Under the pieces are notes generated by a model, which made no database searches, had not been told where the DNA came from, and worked only from the letters and a program-made list of their open reading frames with translations. Shown piece after piece: positions 25,401 to 31,700 of a DNA stretch of 64,000 bases (position 1 is the stretch's first letter; each line of letters opens with the position of its first letter). The translations under genes and the position numbers were made by a program. This DNA is from Nectonema munidae (taxonomy: Eukaryota; Nematomorpha; Nectonematoida; Nectonematidae). The stretch spans positions 62,001 through 126,000 of the forward strand of contig JAUIRK010000923.1 in the NCBI GenBank assembly GCA_030549495.1. The letters run 5' to 3'.

Positions 25401-26758
25401 GTCTAATTCGTTATAAGTGAAAACTACTTATCGATGAAATTAAAAAAATGAGATGACACCCATGTGTTCATGAATATTTAAAAGGTGTTAACTTGTGTAA
25501 AATGCTATACTATATTGACTTGGATTAAATAACGCATATCTGTCGTTTGTACAAGAAAATATCCCCTGAAATCATCCTCCACTTTTTTTGTTTTCTGCTA
25601 ATTTATTTTTCAATTGATGAAAAAAGACATTTTAAGTATATCTGTAAAATGGGTTAATTGAAAAATTAATCCCAAAATATTTTTAAAATTTTATAATTCA
25701 TGAATAATAAATTGATTCTGAATTCCAGCTCAAAAAAATCAAATCACCCCTCTAATAACTTGACCACTTATTTGGACTTTTTGATCTGAGCTTACTCCAA
25801 ATTTAAAACTCTTAAACCAACACTTGGTTATGCCTTACTCTTTCATGCCCACCATTCTTCTCTTTGTCGATATAGGATCAATATTTGAAGAATCAGGCGT
25901 TTGCAACATCTGAACCTTTTTATAACACCAAATCCCAAACTTTTTCTTTCTCTTTTCCTGACATGGATTAAGGCATAATGCTAATACAAAAATAAAATGG
26001 TGTCCTCAAAAATCTCCCTTAGTTTGTATATAGATGAAATGATATGAATACACTTTTACTATTCCAAAATCTTAAAAAATATCATTTTTAAATTAAGCGC
26101 ATATTTTGTATAAATCTGTATCCTTCTGTCTATGCCTATGAGTGTGTATTTTTTGTGAGCATATATATGTGAATATAACTCCGACATTGCATGTGTCTTA
26201 TGATTTGACTGGCTGAAGCAAATCTAAGATTTTACTGAGCTTCAAAGATTGAATGGTAAGAAGAAAAAATATTCCCACAATTTATATGATTATTATTGAT
26301 AAAATTTGTGTACCTCTGGAAGTTGTTCGGTTTGCCATACGCACTTAAATTTTTTACGCAAAAAGTATAAAACTTTTGTAGAAGTCGACTTTAGATTATT
26401 TTTAAAAAAGAAGTTTTCATTCGATATGGCATCATAATTATACGATTTGTGCGTATTAAAGAACATTTTACATATTTACATCAAATGGAGGACGAGATAT
26501 TAAAAAATTTTTACTATATTTTTTAAATCGCTGATTCGATGGTCAAATTCATCTATTAACTTTATTTTGGCGATAAGTTGCCAGGGCAGATGTGCTGCTC
26601 TATGCCAAGAATTCAATTTGAGTATTTTTTCCGTATCTCTAATGCTTTGTTTTATATTCTAGCCCGGACTCAGTAACAATAGAGGTATGCTGTATCAACA
26701 AAGAAGATATCATCCATCCTCAATAAATTCAAACAACAACAACAATTCATTACTATAA
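1306..26758 (+). CDS. ZMYND11: ZMYND11 (BS69)-like chromatin reader, multi-exon, 5' end outside window
   Basis: In vertebrates ZMYND11 is a nuclear reader of H3.3 K36me3 that restrains transcription elongation; its bromodomain-PWWP tandem binds the histone tail and its MYND finger binds PxLxP partners. Read by splice sites and phase, 14 exons join without a stop into 954 codons including the stop (934 without the tentative exon 8). In order they give: most of a bromodomain (exons 1-4, ending in an HNSVITFG loop), a Cys pair, a PWWP (SGYTFWPAKV, then RFFGDRHDK), a helical DELKEHCKKL segment, a long Ser/Thr/Pro-rich exon, a coiled coil, and a MYND finger (YCSTEC then HWPDHKHSC). This is the human ZMYND11 domain order, and residues around the PWWP align closely. 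The PHD end is missing. Unlike the human protein, which stops just after MYND, three more exons follow. Identification is by recalled family sequence, not a search. Confidence 0.88.
1509..1598 (+). CDS. ZMYND11: ZMYND11 exon 2: middle of the bromodomain
   Basis: Thirty codons, phase 0 to 0, acceptor CCTCAG and donor GTGACC. The intron before it is only 53 nt. LASFNDSIINLMYFCKIKM corresponds to the bromodomain ZA-loop region and reads straight into KIINEAYTC of exon 3. Confidence 0.68.
2545..2783. repeat. hAT-type MITE with 8-bp target duplication
   Basis: The left end reads CAGCGTTTTTCAAACTGTGG and the right end AGTTTGAAAAACCCTG, an imperfect terminal inverted repeat. Flanks are GTCTAGGA (2537-2544) and GTCTAAGA (2784-2791), an 8-bp duplication with one mismatch. 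Length 239 bp, no coding potential. Confidence 0.8.
2903..3038. repeat. TTAA MITE, TCGTCTGC family, copy 1
   Basis: The right end is GGTCTTAAATGGGTTAA; the left end is worn (GTACCTATTTACAGCC). Inside are the family marks CTTCGTCTGC, AATCGTCTGCG and AGATATCGTCTGC. Its reverse complement matches the copy at 45466-45603 along almost its whole length. Confidence 0.72.
3517..4288. repeat. hAT-type MITE with CAGTGGCGTAGC ends
   Basis: Left end CAGTGGCGTAGCTA with GCCGCCCGGGGCGG a little further in; right end GGCTACGCCACTG with GCCGCCCGGAGCGG further in. The 8-bp flanks are GCTCAACA (3509-3516) and GCTCAACG (4289-4296), one mismatch. At 772 bp it carries no transposase and is probably mobilised in trans by a hAT enzyme. 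Confidence 0.85.
4370..5243 (+). mobile_element. LINE fragment (RTE-like), RT to C-terminal zinc finger
   Basis: Reading frames give EKAFDSVPRNVIRCALRKKG (RT motif), then EWFKINVGVHQGSVISPF, then a C-terminal part with a Cys/His finger (CSLCGLRVMRNAILCTTCNKW, followed by H and CRKC), KFCYLGDM-like text and VCVRSTICYGSEGW. The fingers and the YLGD..RIGWKKF..LLCG region are typical of RTE-like 'craniofacial development protein 2-like' LINEs of invertebrates. The segment holding the YADD box is missing between 'LFIIVIDAL' and 'LDELNVKYTEWK', so there is an internal deletion. The 5' half (endonuclease) is also absent. A fuller relative is at 30840-33205. Confidence 0.8.
7324..7431. repeat. TTAA MITE, second subfamily
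   Basis: TTAATCCATTTGGTCCCATCG at the left is mirrored by GCGATCAAATGGATTAA at the right, 108 bp. Related ends occur at about 27340 (CATTTGATCCCACCATCGTC) and 47533 (GATCGTCAATGGATTAA). Confidence 0.62.
7567..7657. repeat. TTAA MITE, TCGTCTGC family, 5'-worn copy 2
   Basis: Contains AAATCGTCTGCG, AAATCTTCTGC and AGATATCGTCTG and ends GGTCGTTAACGAGTTAA. The left terminus is not recognisable. Confidence 0.55.
7843..7930 (+). CDS. ZMYND11: ZMYND11 exon 3: bromodomain C helices
   Basis: Acceptor CTTCACAG, canonical donor GTAAGA at 7931; phase 0 to 1. KIINEAYTCVEMLLFDLEWM then YHNSVITFG follows human [20 protein letters not shown] then HNTVIFYG, including the Asn at the acetyl-lysine loop position. 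The next intron is 65 nt. Confidence 0.8.
7996..8248 (+). CDS. ZMYND11: ZMYND11 exon 4: end of bromodomain and most of PWWP
   Basis: The acceptor is CTGTCAAG (an AAG site behind a good pyrimidine tract); the donor is GTAGTA at 8249; phase 1 to 2. The peptide has KRIIRSFEAEVGELKLCWQC, then PESWFVQLC, then TLIWAKVSGYTFWPAKVLQ and ADARFFGDRHD. Human ZMYND11 reads ELQLCKNC, PDNWFCYPC, ELVWAKMKGFGFWPAKVMQ and VDVRFFGHHHQ here. The WAK and FWPAK aromatic positions of the methyl-lysine cage region are kept. Confidence 0.9.
8249..9693 (+). other. ZMYND11 intron, no recognised element
   Basis: AT-rich, with short open frames only. The 9050-9160 part is locally richer in GC but shows no motif or inverted repeat I can name. 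Confidence 0.5.
9694..10747 (+). CDS. ZMYND11: ZMYND11 exon 5: PWWP end and long Ser/Thr/Pro-rich region
   Basis: Acceptor TTTTACATAG, canonical donor GTAAGT at 10748; phase 2 to 0, 351 codons plus one base. It opens KAWVPFKN, the human RAWIPSEN end of the PWWP, then KRALDELKEHCKKLCKTFGY for human KKACDELELHQRFLREGRF. A long low-complexity stretch rich in Thr, Ser and Pro follows. Near the middle is a possible small zinc site: CISC, a 14-residue spacer, then YCSKC (about 10191-10255). I do not recall this from vertebrate ZMYND11. Base composition is clearly more GC-rich than the introns around it. Confidence 0.85.
10748..12025 (+). other. ZMYND11 intron, mostly unrecognised sequence
   Basis: No gene seen. 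About 11545-11735 has hAT-MITE-like text (CTTCCAACCTTTTTAGATTTGTGG and, near 11705, TCGAAAAAACCTGG), too worn to set borders. Confidence 0.4.
12026..12252 (+). CDS. ZMYND11: ZMYND11 exon 6: start of coiled coil
   Basis: Acceptor AATGTTTAG, canonical donor GTAAGA at 12253; phase 0 to 2. LLQHFHDLKKEMEELINQKI parallels human YTKIFNDFKDRMKSDHKRE, the coiled coil before the MYND finger. The second half is acidic and Asn-rich. The next intron is 63 nt. Confidence 0.75.
12316..12399 (+). CDS. ZMYND11: ZMYND11 exon 7: Ser-rich linker
   Basis: Acceptor TTCTTTAG. Two donors are possible: GTATCT at 12393 (phase 1) and GTTAAT at 12400 (phase 2). The second is used here because exon 9 must be entered in phase 2. 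The peptide (STAVKSAIQTNPLIIQTESS) has no recognised fold. Confidence 0.55.
12400..14608 (+). other. ZMYND11 intron(s) around tentative exon 8
   Basis: Nothing coding except the tentative 13749-13811 exon. A TA-rich tract sits at 13353-13372, and a (TA)n(GA)n microsatellite at about 13600-13624. Two partly repeated strings near 14352 and 14390 share TTTTATAAGGTG. Confidence 0.45.
13749..13811 (+). CDS. ZMYND11: ZMYND11 exon 8, tentative 63-nt exon
   Basis: The acceptor is GTACTTTAG and the donor GTGTGA at 13812, so 63 nt in phase 2 to 2, which fits both neighbours. It would add NNDKVKVEKKIPKINWEAET. Exons 7 and 9 also join in frame without it, so it could be optional or false. No homology supports it. 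Confidence 0.3.
14609..14721 (+). CDS. ZMYND11: ZMYND11 exon 9: coiled coil
   Basis: Strong acceptor (TTCTTCTTCTTCTTCCAG), canonical donor GTAAGA at 14722; phase 2 to 1. ESMLHRKHSEEYHLSMVERE then KIKSFFMDIINEVNFSW is charged and helical, like the human segment [20 protein letters not shown]. Confidence 0.72.
14812..15640 (-). mobile_element. Tc1/mariner-type transposon relic
   Basis: At the left end is ACAGGGGGTGTCCAAAAGTA, a plausible terminal repeat. On the minus strand, in broken frames, are GNLIWSDEATFKLSGGINRQ (around 15370-15440; first catalytic Asp of the DDE core) and LFPKDGSDIE-type text with IDLFFWG (around 15050-15150), which match the SDEATF and FPxRWIG...DFFLWG motifs of invertebrate mariner-like transposases. 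Many stops and frame changes show it is long dead. The far end was not located. It sits in the 4-kb ZMYND11 intron. Confidence 0.75.
15655..16185. repeat. hAT-type MITE (outer) interrupted by another MITE
   Basis: Left end CAGTGGCGTAGCCAG, right end CTAGCTACGTCACTG. Flanks GAGATAGG (15647-15654) and GAGAGAAG (16186-16193) are a worn 8-bp duplication. It is of the same terminal type as the 3517-4288 element. Without the insert it would be about 220 bp. Confidence 0.75.
15847..16151. repeat. hAT-type MITE (inner) with perfect 8-bp target duplication
   Basis: Ends CAGTGGCGGATCCAG and CTGGATTCGCTACTG, both followed inward by long G or C runs. The flanks are CTGCCCAT at 15839-15846 and again at 16152-16159, an exact duplication inside the outer MITE. 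It inserted later than the outer copy. Length 305 bp, no transposase. Confidence 0.9.
17418..18483 (-). pseudogene. pogo-like transposase relic (Tc1/mariner superfamily)
   Basis: From the minus-strand start at 18483 the frames give MAKRQSISLTFRKEVHFSKT and SQYYQWWRKKNEIKG (N-terminal DNA-binding part), a GAGRPRCL linker, then YFDDCRRQTIDFEGQRHVII and RSTGFASMRITACVAF (around the first catalytic Asp of DDE_1), and at the end DAWQAMTLTNISNSIASSGF then SNDYRNWHIAKHDVYGERF. This layout matches pogo-type transposases seen in invertebrates and oomycetes. Several stops and frameshifts break it, and the middle of the catalytic domain is short. A 12-bp tandem duplication (GTTTACAGAATC) near 17578-17602 repeats the residues RFCK. 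Terminal repeats were not found. Confidence 0.7.
18772..18860 (+). CDS. ZMYND11: ZMYND11 exon 10: last coiled-coil segment
   Basis: Acceptor ATCCTTTTTAG, donor GTAATT at 18861; phase 1 to 0. QCLTEKDSFYQELLRKNEED then HNYYKIHQF leads straight into the MYND finger after a 65-nt intron, as the human KKLATQHKQLISQTKKKQ does. Confidence 0.82.
18926..19113 (+). CDS. ZMYND11: ZMYND11 exon 11: MYND zinc finger
   Basis: Acceptor CCCACGTAG, phase 0 in. CAYCLKESSYFCCLNTTYCS then TECREAHWPDHKHSC has all Cys/His ligands of a MYND finger in the usual spacing and matches human [20 protein letters not shown] then CQQEHWHAEHKRTC. A stop lies at 19115, but the donor AG|GTAACA at 19114 joins exon 12 in phase (2 to 2), and the two further exons also fit. 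Ending at the stop is a possible alternative form. Confidence 0.88.
19560..20880 (-). mobile_element. Ty3/gypsy retrotransposon fossil, gag-side piece
   Basis: Minus-strand text resembles the gag region of Ty3/gypsy elements: a helical stretch TALAMAEEETVQFQNLL and a Cys pair like a zinc knuckle (ECHLCKK). It is heavily broken, lacks recognisable LTRs, and is probably old. The family call is tentative. Confidence 0.35.
20939..21076. repeat. TTAA MITE, TCGTCTGC family, copy 3
   Basis: TTAACCCTTTCGTGACCAG at the left is the inverse of CTGGTCACGAAAGGGTTAA at the right, a perfect 19-bp terminal inverted rep. that includes the TTAA. The inner part has GAATCTTCTGC and AAATATCGTCTG. Length 138 bp. 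Confidence 0.85.
21409..21613 (+). CDS. ZMYND11: ZMYND11 exon 12: C-terminal extension
   Basis: Acceptor AAATGTTTAG, donor GTATCT after CAG; phase 2 to 0. Gives RTPISHGPSPKRF, SSPPLNHQPPRLASLFS, CSTEGGCPPRASSKRCS and NSISNIDFALQ: Pro/Ser-rich, with PPRL and SPKR patches. No known domain. Inclusion rests on splice sites, phase, GC content and the matching phases of exons 13 and 14. Confidence 0.65.
22271..22551. repeat. hAT-like MITE with TAGAGATG ends
   Basis: TAGAGATGTGTTGAATATTCG at the left mirrors GTATTGGATTACATCTCTA at the right. No clear 8-bp duplication remains. The inner part (TTATCCAAAATTTTTATGAT) is shared with about 950-985. Confidence 0.6.
22859..23272 (+). pseudogene. Tc1/mariner (IS630-type) transposase remnant, DNA-binding part only
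   Basis: A 137-codon frame from the ATG at 22859 (MSGYDIENENTATTRTLVTP) carries a paired helix-turn-helix region: ALNGSWNTTLTRILGLSRTT, TGEVEASKRGG, and EIRKWVDENCLLTLAKLVNR. After a frame change the match goes on as DKTIQLRFNYAQVYRNREL to about 23357, where the catalytic domain should begin but is absent. A right end with CACTAGTGTA lies near 23720. It looks like an internal-deletion derivative. Tc1/mariner membership is inferred from the HTH arrangement. Confidence 0.6.
23868..24029 (+). CDS. ZMYND11: ZMYND11 exon 13: C-terminal extension
   Basis: Acceptor GATCTGTTTAG, canonical donor GTAAGC at 24030; phase 0 to 0, 54 codons. NENSAFAASRSNRISPNVPL then NPQMSSPLLHQQNLHRMHEG is Asn/Ser/Pro-rich and of no known fold. 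Confidence 0.66.
24030..26662 (+). other. ZMYND11 last intron, 2.6 kb
   Basis: Holds the hAT-type element at 24117-25295. About 25300-26660 is AT-rich with no recognised element. Confidence 0.5.
24117..25295. repeat. hAT-type element, no intact transposase
   Basis: Left end CAGTCGTTTCCAATCTGTGG and right end AAAGTTTGGGAACCATTG are related inverted repeats of the CAGTGGTTCCCAAACTGTGG kind. The 1.2-kb body holds an unidentified 133-codon minus-strand frame (24312-24713). No clear target duplication. Confidence 0.55.
26663..26758 (+). CDS. ZMYND11: ZMYND11 exon 14: terminal coding exon
   Basis: Acceptor TTTATATTCTAG, phase 0, 31 codons then TAA. PGLSNNRGMLYQQRRYHPSS then INSNNNNNSLL: basic and Asn-rich tail. 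A poly(A) signal follows 90 bp on, which supports this as the 3' end. Confidence 0.7.
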   Translation, partial: PGLSNNRGMLYQQRRYHPSSINSNNNNNSLL

Positions 26759-26847
26759 TGCCCTATCCTATCTCTTGCAGGGTTATTTATCCATGTTTTT
26801 TGTGAATTAATTTTATTGCAAATTTGAAAAAATATATTTTGTTTTCT

Positions 26848-26853
26848 AATAAA
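26848..26853 (+). terminator. Poly(A) signal of the ZMYND11-like gene
   Basis: AATAAA 90 bp past the stop codon at 26758. Confidence 0.7.
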
Positions 26854-27363
26854 ACATTAAAAGTATTTTTCGTTGGAATATTGATTGTAAATGCATATGA
26901 TCTCAAATCAAAAGAGTATTTTTATGTAGTTTGTTGAGAGCGAATTGACATGCTAGCATCTGAATTAAAAAATCATAAAATATATCCTTTCACACTTTTT
27001 ATTTTTCTTTTATAAATGTTCCGTACTAAGCATTGCTCAATAAAATGTTTTTTTATATTAATGATTTTTTTGACAAGTTTTTACTTATACCAAACCTGGA
27101 TATACCCGTACCATGTGTTGTAAAAAAAGAAGAAAAGACAAAATAGGGTAAAAAGTTTCAGATATTTGGGATGACAGGCTGATAAAGAGCAACCGAGACT
27201 GCATTGTAAAAATACAGTTGAGAATAAATGGATGTCATGAGTAGTGATAGGAGAATGCTAATGAATCCTTAGACAAAAATATATACAACCGTTTTCATGG
27301 CAGCGATGACCTATGACTCAAAATACCTTTTTATTCTTAATTCATTTGATCCCACCATCGTCT

Positions 27364-27945
27364 TTAACCCTATCAGTGACGGTGGCGATTTTAGCCTCCC
27401 CCAGCTATAATTTCTATTGTACAAAATTGGCTAAATTATTATATGCCCTCAAACTTTTTGACTTTTCCTAAAATCGTTAGCTACATCTTTTGATACCATT
27501 TTCATGGTAGTTGAATGACACCATGTCAAAAACTGTCAATCAACATCAGATGTTAACTTAGTGTTTATATTAGATATACCCTTAAAAATTTTTAATCATA
27601 TATTATATTGGAACACATAACACTTATATATACATATTTTTCCTATAAATATTTCAATTTTGTAGTAAATGTAGATCAAAAATTTGATTGATGATAAAAT
27701 TACTTACGAAAGCATTCATTAAAATTTTAAATTAAATTAATTTTTTTAAACCAAATCGACCATGCTGATTTGATATTTCAACTTAGTTTTCACTATTAGG
27801 TTTCTGAATATTTGCAGGTTTCTGAAGATTGTGTCGAAGAATATTATTCAAAATTTAAATAAAATATATATACTAAAACAATCATGCTGATTTCATTTCT
27901 GTACTCATTTTTCGTAATTAGGGTGTGAAAAATTCTAAAAGTGTC
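27364..27945. repeat. TTAA satellite element, copy 3 (left part only)
   Basis: Begins TTAACCCTATCAGTGACGG. The next 300 bp match the heads at 41142 and 48007 (ACAAAATTGGCT, GACTTTTCCTAAAATCG, GGTAGTTGAATGA). The right half is absent; the minisatellite begins where tandem units would be expected. Confidence 0.7.
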
Positions 27946-27949
27946 GATA

Positions 27950-28305
27950 AAATTTGTGGTGATCTTTATGGGGGTACCAATGATTTTTACGGGTACCTAT
28001 GATCTTTACAGGGGTACCAATGATCTTTATGGGTTCATTAATGGTATCTATAATCCAGGTACCAATGATCTTTTGAGTGTACCTAGAATCCCAGTACCAA
28101 TGATATTTAAGGGAACCTAGAATCAAGGGGGTACCAATGATCTTTCACAGGACCTAGAATCACGGGTGTACCAATAATCTTTAACAGGATCTAGAATCAC
28201 GGGAGTACCAATGATCTTTAACAGGACCTAGAATCACAGTACCAATGATCTTTAACTGGACCTAGAATTTTACCAATGATCTTTAAATGGACTTAGAATC
28301 CTACG
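27950..28305. repeat. Minisatellite, ~36-bp unit
   Basis: About ten diverged copies of a unit like GTACCAATGATCTTTAACAG plus GACCTAGAATCACGGG. Units grow cleaner toward the right. Confidence 0.85.
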
Positions 28306-28486
28306 TCTCGAGCGAAGCGAGAGACAAACAGGCTTATCCTAGTTTGTATATAGAAAAAGCAATTCTTAAAATATTTTAGATATTAAGTAAGTGATAAAAA
28401 AATTTGAACTTGCTTAGTGCAAATTTGAACTTGAAAATGTGAGATCCATCCATCTACTGTAGCAGACAGATAAAAACAAGGAAAAA

Positions 28487-28492
28487 TTTATT
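28487..28492 (-). terminator. Poly(A) signal of TMEM50
   Basis: AATAAA on the minus strand, 73 bp past the stop codon. Confidence 0.7.
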
Positions 28493-28564
28493 CTAAAATA
28501 AAATAGGTAAAGTTAGCGGATCGACAGAAGGCTGAAAGTTTAGGTGAAATAAATCAGTAAGGAT

Positions 28565-28761
28565 TCACAAATTGTCATCTGTGCGCCCAAATTTGAAAAC
28601 CAAGCTTGAAATGAAGATGAAAAGATTTTGGAGGAATAGGGCAACGCCTGGCCAATGAGGGTTTTTGTTGGGGACAACGTACACTTCAAAGTAGATCCAT
28701 AGAGAAGCGATGATCGAAGCAAAAGAGATGAGGAAACCGAAGAAAAACCACACTTTCGCGA
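28565..28761 (-). CDS. TMEM50: TMEM50 exon 4 (stop codon)
   Basis: Acceptor TTATGTTTTAG; 65 codons including TGA. Codes the third and fourth spans and the conserved KFGRT end. Confidence 0.93.
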
Positions 28762-31700
28762 CTAAAACATAAAGACAGCCAAACAATGAATTTAGTGAGC
28801 AGACGAGATTACAAAAAGACAAAATGAGCCCATTTTTCAATATGTAAATGTATGTATGTATGTATGCATGCAGAGCCGTGCTTCGATGTCTAGCCCTAAA
28901 AGTATGTAGTATGCCTAGATGTTTTTTGTGTATTCACAGGCGTGTATTCAGGCCCATAGTCAGAATTTTTTTTATGAGGCGCTAAAAACAAAGACATCTT
29001 AGCATCAAAAAATCAAAGACAAAATTAGTGTTATTTTATGTAAAAGTTTACTAATGCTTTTAGAAATATTAATTTGAAAAAATTAATGGGAGGGGGAGAA
29101 AGTTAGAGCCTCCTTTTGCCCCTCCCTATCTCGGCACTGCCTGTATTAATACTAATAAATAGGAAAGTTTGTCAAGAATGTATATTTATGTATTCTAAAC
29201 GATTTGAAAGCGATAAAATAAAACTTACTTGAAGAGCTTATGAGTGTTGTGTCAGCAAATGAATCCCCTCGGATTTGTGAATTGGAAACTGAATTGATTC
29301 TAGAGATATGATTAAATATTATATATTAAATTTTATATATTCATTTTATATAATAATTTTATAATATTAATATATCATTTAAATATCAAAGAATAACATC
29401 AATTTGGATCAACGATTACACTAGCTAAAAAACTTACAATGAACATAGGAAATATTTTCAGAATGTAGCATATTTATGAATAGAAAAGTTGTGCGCTTCC
29501 AATTCCGATTCTCCTTACTTTGAAATACCAAAATTCATTATATTTTTTATTCTTAAAAAAGTTCTTTACAAGAACAAAATTTTGCAACGATGTAACCCAA
29601 CTGAAAATGGTTAATGAAAATGATAGTTAGTAAGCTGGTTAGAAATTTAGTTGGATTGTGTTACAAACAAGCTCCCATTAACGCGATATTTTATATTTTG
29701 AATAAATTTACAAATATTTAAGTATTCATTTACCATAAGCAAAAATATAAATGATGTTTAATTTTTCCCATTGTTGCAGTTATTTTTACAAACTAAGCCA
29801 CCTAATTTAAGACATGGACACATTTATAAATAAAAACAATTATATTTTTGAATATAAAGATGCTTTCAGTTAGCTAATTAATCGCATTGCCTTTATTTTA
29901 GCATTGTTTCACTACTTTTCAAGTTTACTCTCTGCATAATTCACATTTTTGGGAGAGCGGGGCGATTGGGTAGAGTAGAAATAGCAACGGTTCAAATTGC
30001 AAAAAGAATGAATGAATGCATTTGGAATAAACTTACAATATGAGCGCGAGACTTGCAAAAACGCCACAGCAATAGTAAGCATGCTTGAAATCATTTTGAT
30101 CGGGGTAGTTCGCTGCGATATCAATGATCAACCACCAGCCAGCGAAGAACTTAAGACACAGAGTGCTATATACATTTTTGATACATGTAATATATTTGGC
30201 GAAAGCATTATCAACATTAAAAAAGCAGCCATTTTAATTGCTAAGAAAACCAGTGATGGTGGGATTAATACGAGATTTGCAATGGAGCATCCATTTTGAG
30301 TAGTGATGGGATGGGACGATACGAAAACCTTGTACGATTCGAAATCTTCTTGATTTAAAAAATCTGGCTTGGCGCATTTAGTGTTAATTTAACAGTACTA
30401 AAGTAACAAGTGCTCCATTTTATAGAGATTTGAAATAAAAGATTTTCTTTAGTTCAGCACTCACTCAATGATGTTTTGGATACATCGCTTATCTTTATGA
30501 AGGCAAATGTTACCTTTGAAGAAAACCCTGCTCTATTTGCAACGTTTTTATTACTATACTTTTACCATATTTACCTCCACAATATACATTAAATTGTTCT
30601 CTCTGTTAAATCTAGCTCAATAGTTTTAAATAAGTTTATTAAAAAAAGTACAAAGTATTCATATATTTTGTTTCTAAAGTGCGTCAAGTTTGATCATTTC
30701 TTTTGCGAACCACCATCAACACTAGCGATTTGATCAGCTAAGTTTAAACATTTCGGCCTTTATTAAGTTCAATTTTAGATGTTCGCTCGTTTTGAGGAAT
30801 CGAAATAAATGAGCGTGGTAAATTGAGTACCAAGATAGGAATTAGTAGTTATTGAATATTAAAGCAGATGATCAAGCTTATAAGTTATACTGGATTCGAA
30901 ACCGTGTTGGTCAACGTGGAGTTGGACTTTTGGTACATAAGGATTGGGTAGAAAATGTAATCAGTGTTAGACGCGCGTCCAGTCGATTGATTGTTTTGGA
31001 AATCGCTATTTATGATGAAATCATGACTTTTGTATCAGCATATGCTGTGCAGAAGGGTTTGAGTACTTAAGAAAAAGATGAATTCTATGATGTTTTGAGT
31101 GAAAAAATGATGAGAGTTGAAGAAAAGTGTGTTATCGTAGGTGACTTCAATGGTCATGTTGGTAGTGCTGTCGAAGGTTTTGAAGGCGTTCATGGAGGTT
31201 TCGGTTATGGCAGTAGAAATGATAAGGAGGAAAAACTTTTGGAATTTACTGACAGTTTTGATCTCAAAATTGTGAATACCTACTTCAAAAACGATAAAGA
31301 AAAGCTAATGACGTACGAATCGGGAGGGAACGAAACACTCACTGACTACATATTGGTTAGAAAAAGTGATAAAGTCATAAACACGAAGGCGATTACTGGT
31401 GGAGAAATTATGGTACAGCATAGAGTATTGGTTATGGATATGGTTTTCAAAGAAAAGATAAGAAAACAATTTATACAGAAAACAAGGTGAAGACATGGAA
31501 ATTGAAAGAGCCATCTGTCAAAAAGAGGTTGGTGGATGAAGTAGGTGTAGAGTTAAAAAAAATAGAAACTGGGATGATATGATGATTGAACTGTCACAAA
31601 TAATAAAAAAGTATGCAGTGTATCAAAATCTAGTGGAAAAAGAAAGCTGGTGCTTGGAACAATGAGGGTGTTAAAAAAGCAGTTAAAATAAAAAAAGTGA

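Larger units (their letters stand above)
26854..28486. other. Convergent intergenic gap between ZMYND11 and TMEM50
   Basis: No gene. Holds a truncated copy of the satellite-bearing TTAA element (27364 to about 27945) running directly into a ~36-bp minisatellite (27950-28305). Confidence 0.65.

Noticed and set aside
30012-30299. Plus-strand 95-codon open frame
   Set aside because: The minus strand here codes TMEM50 exon 2 with a clear family match; the plus frame is its shadow.
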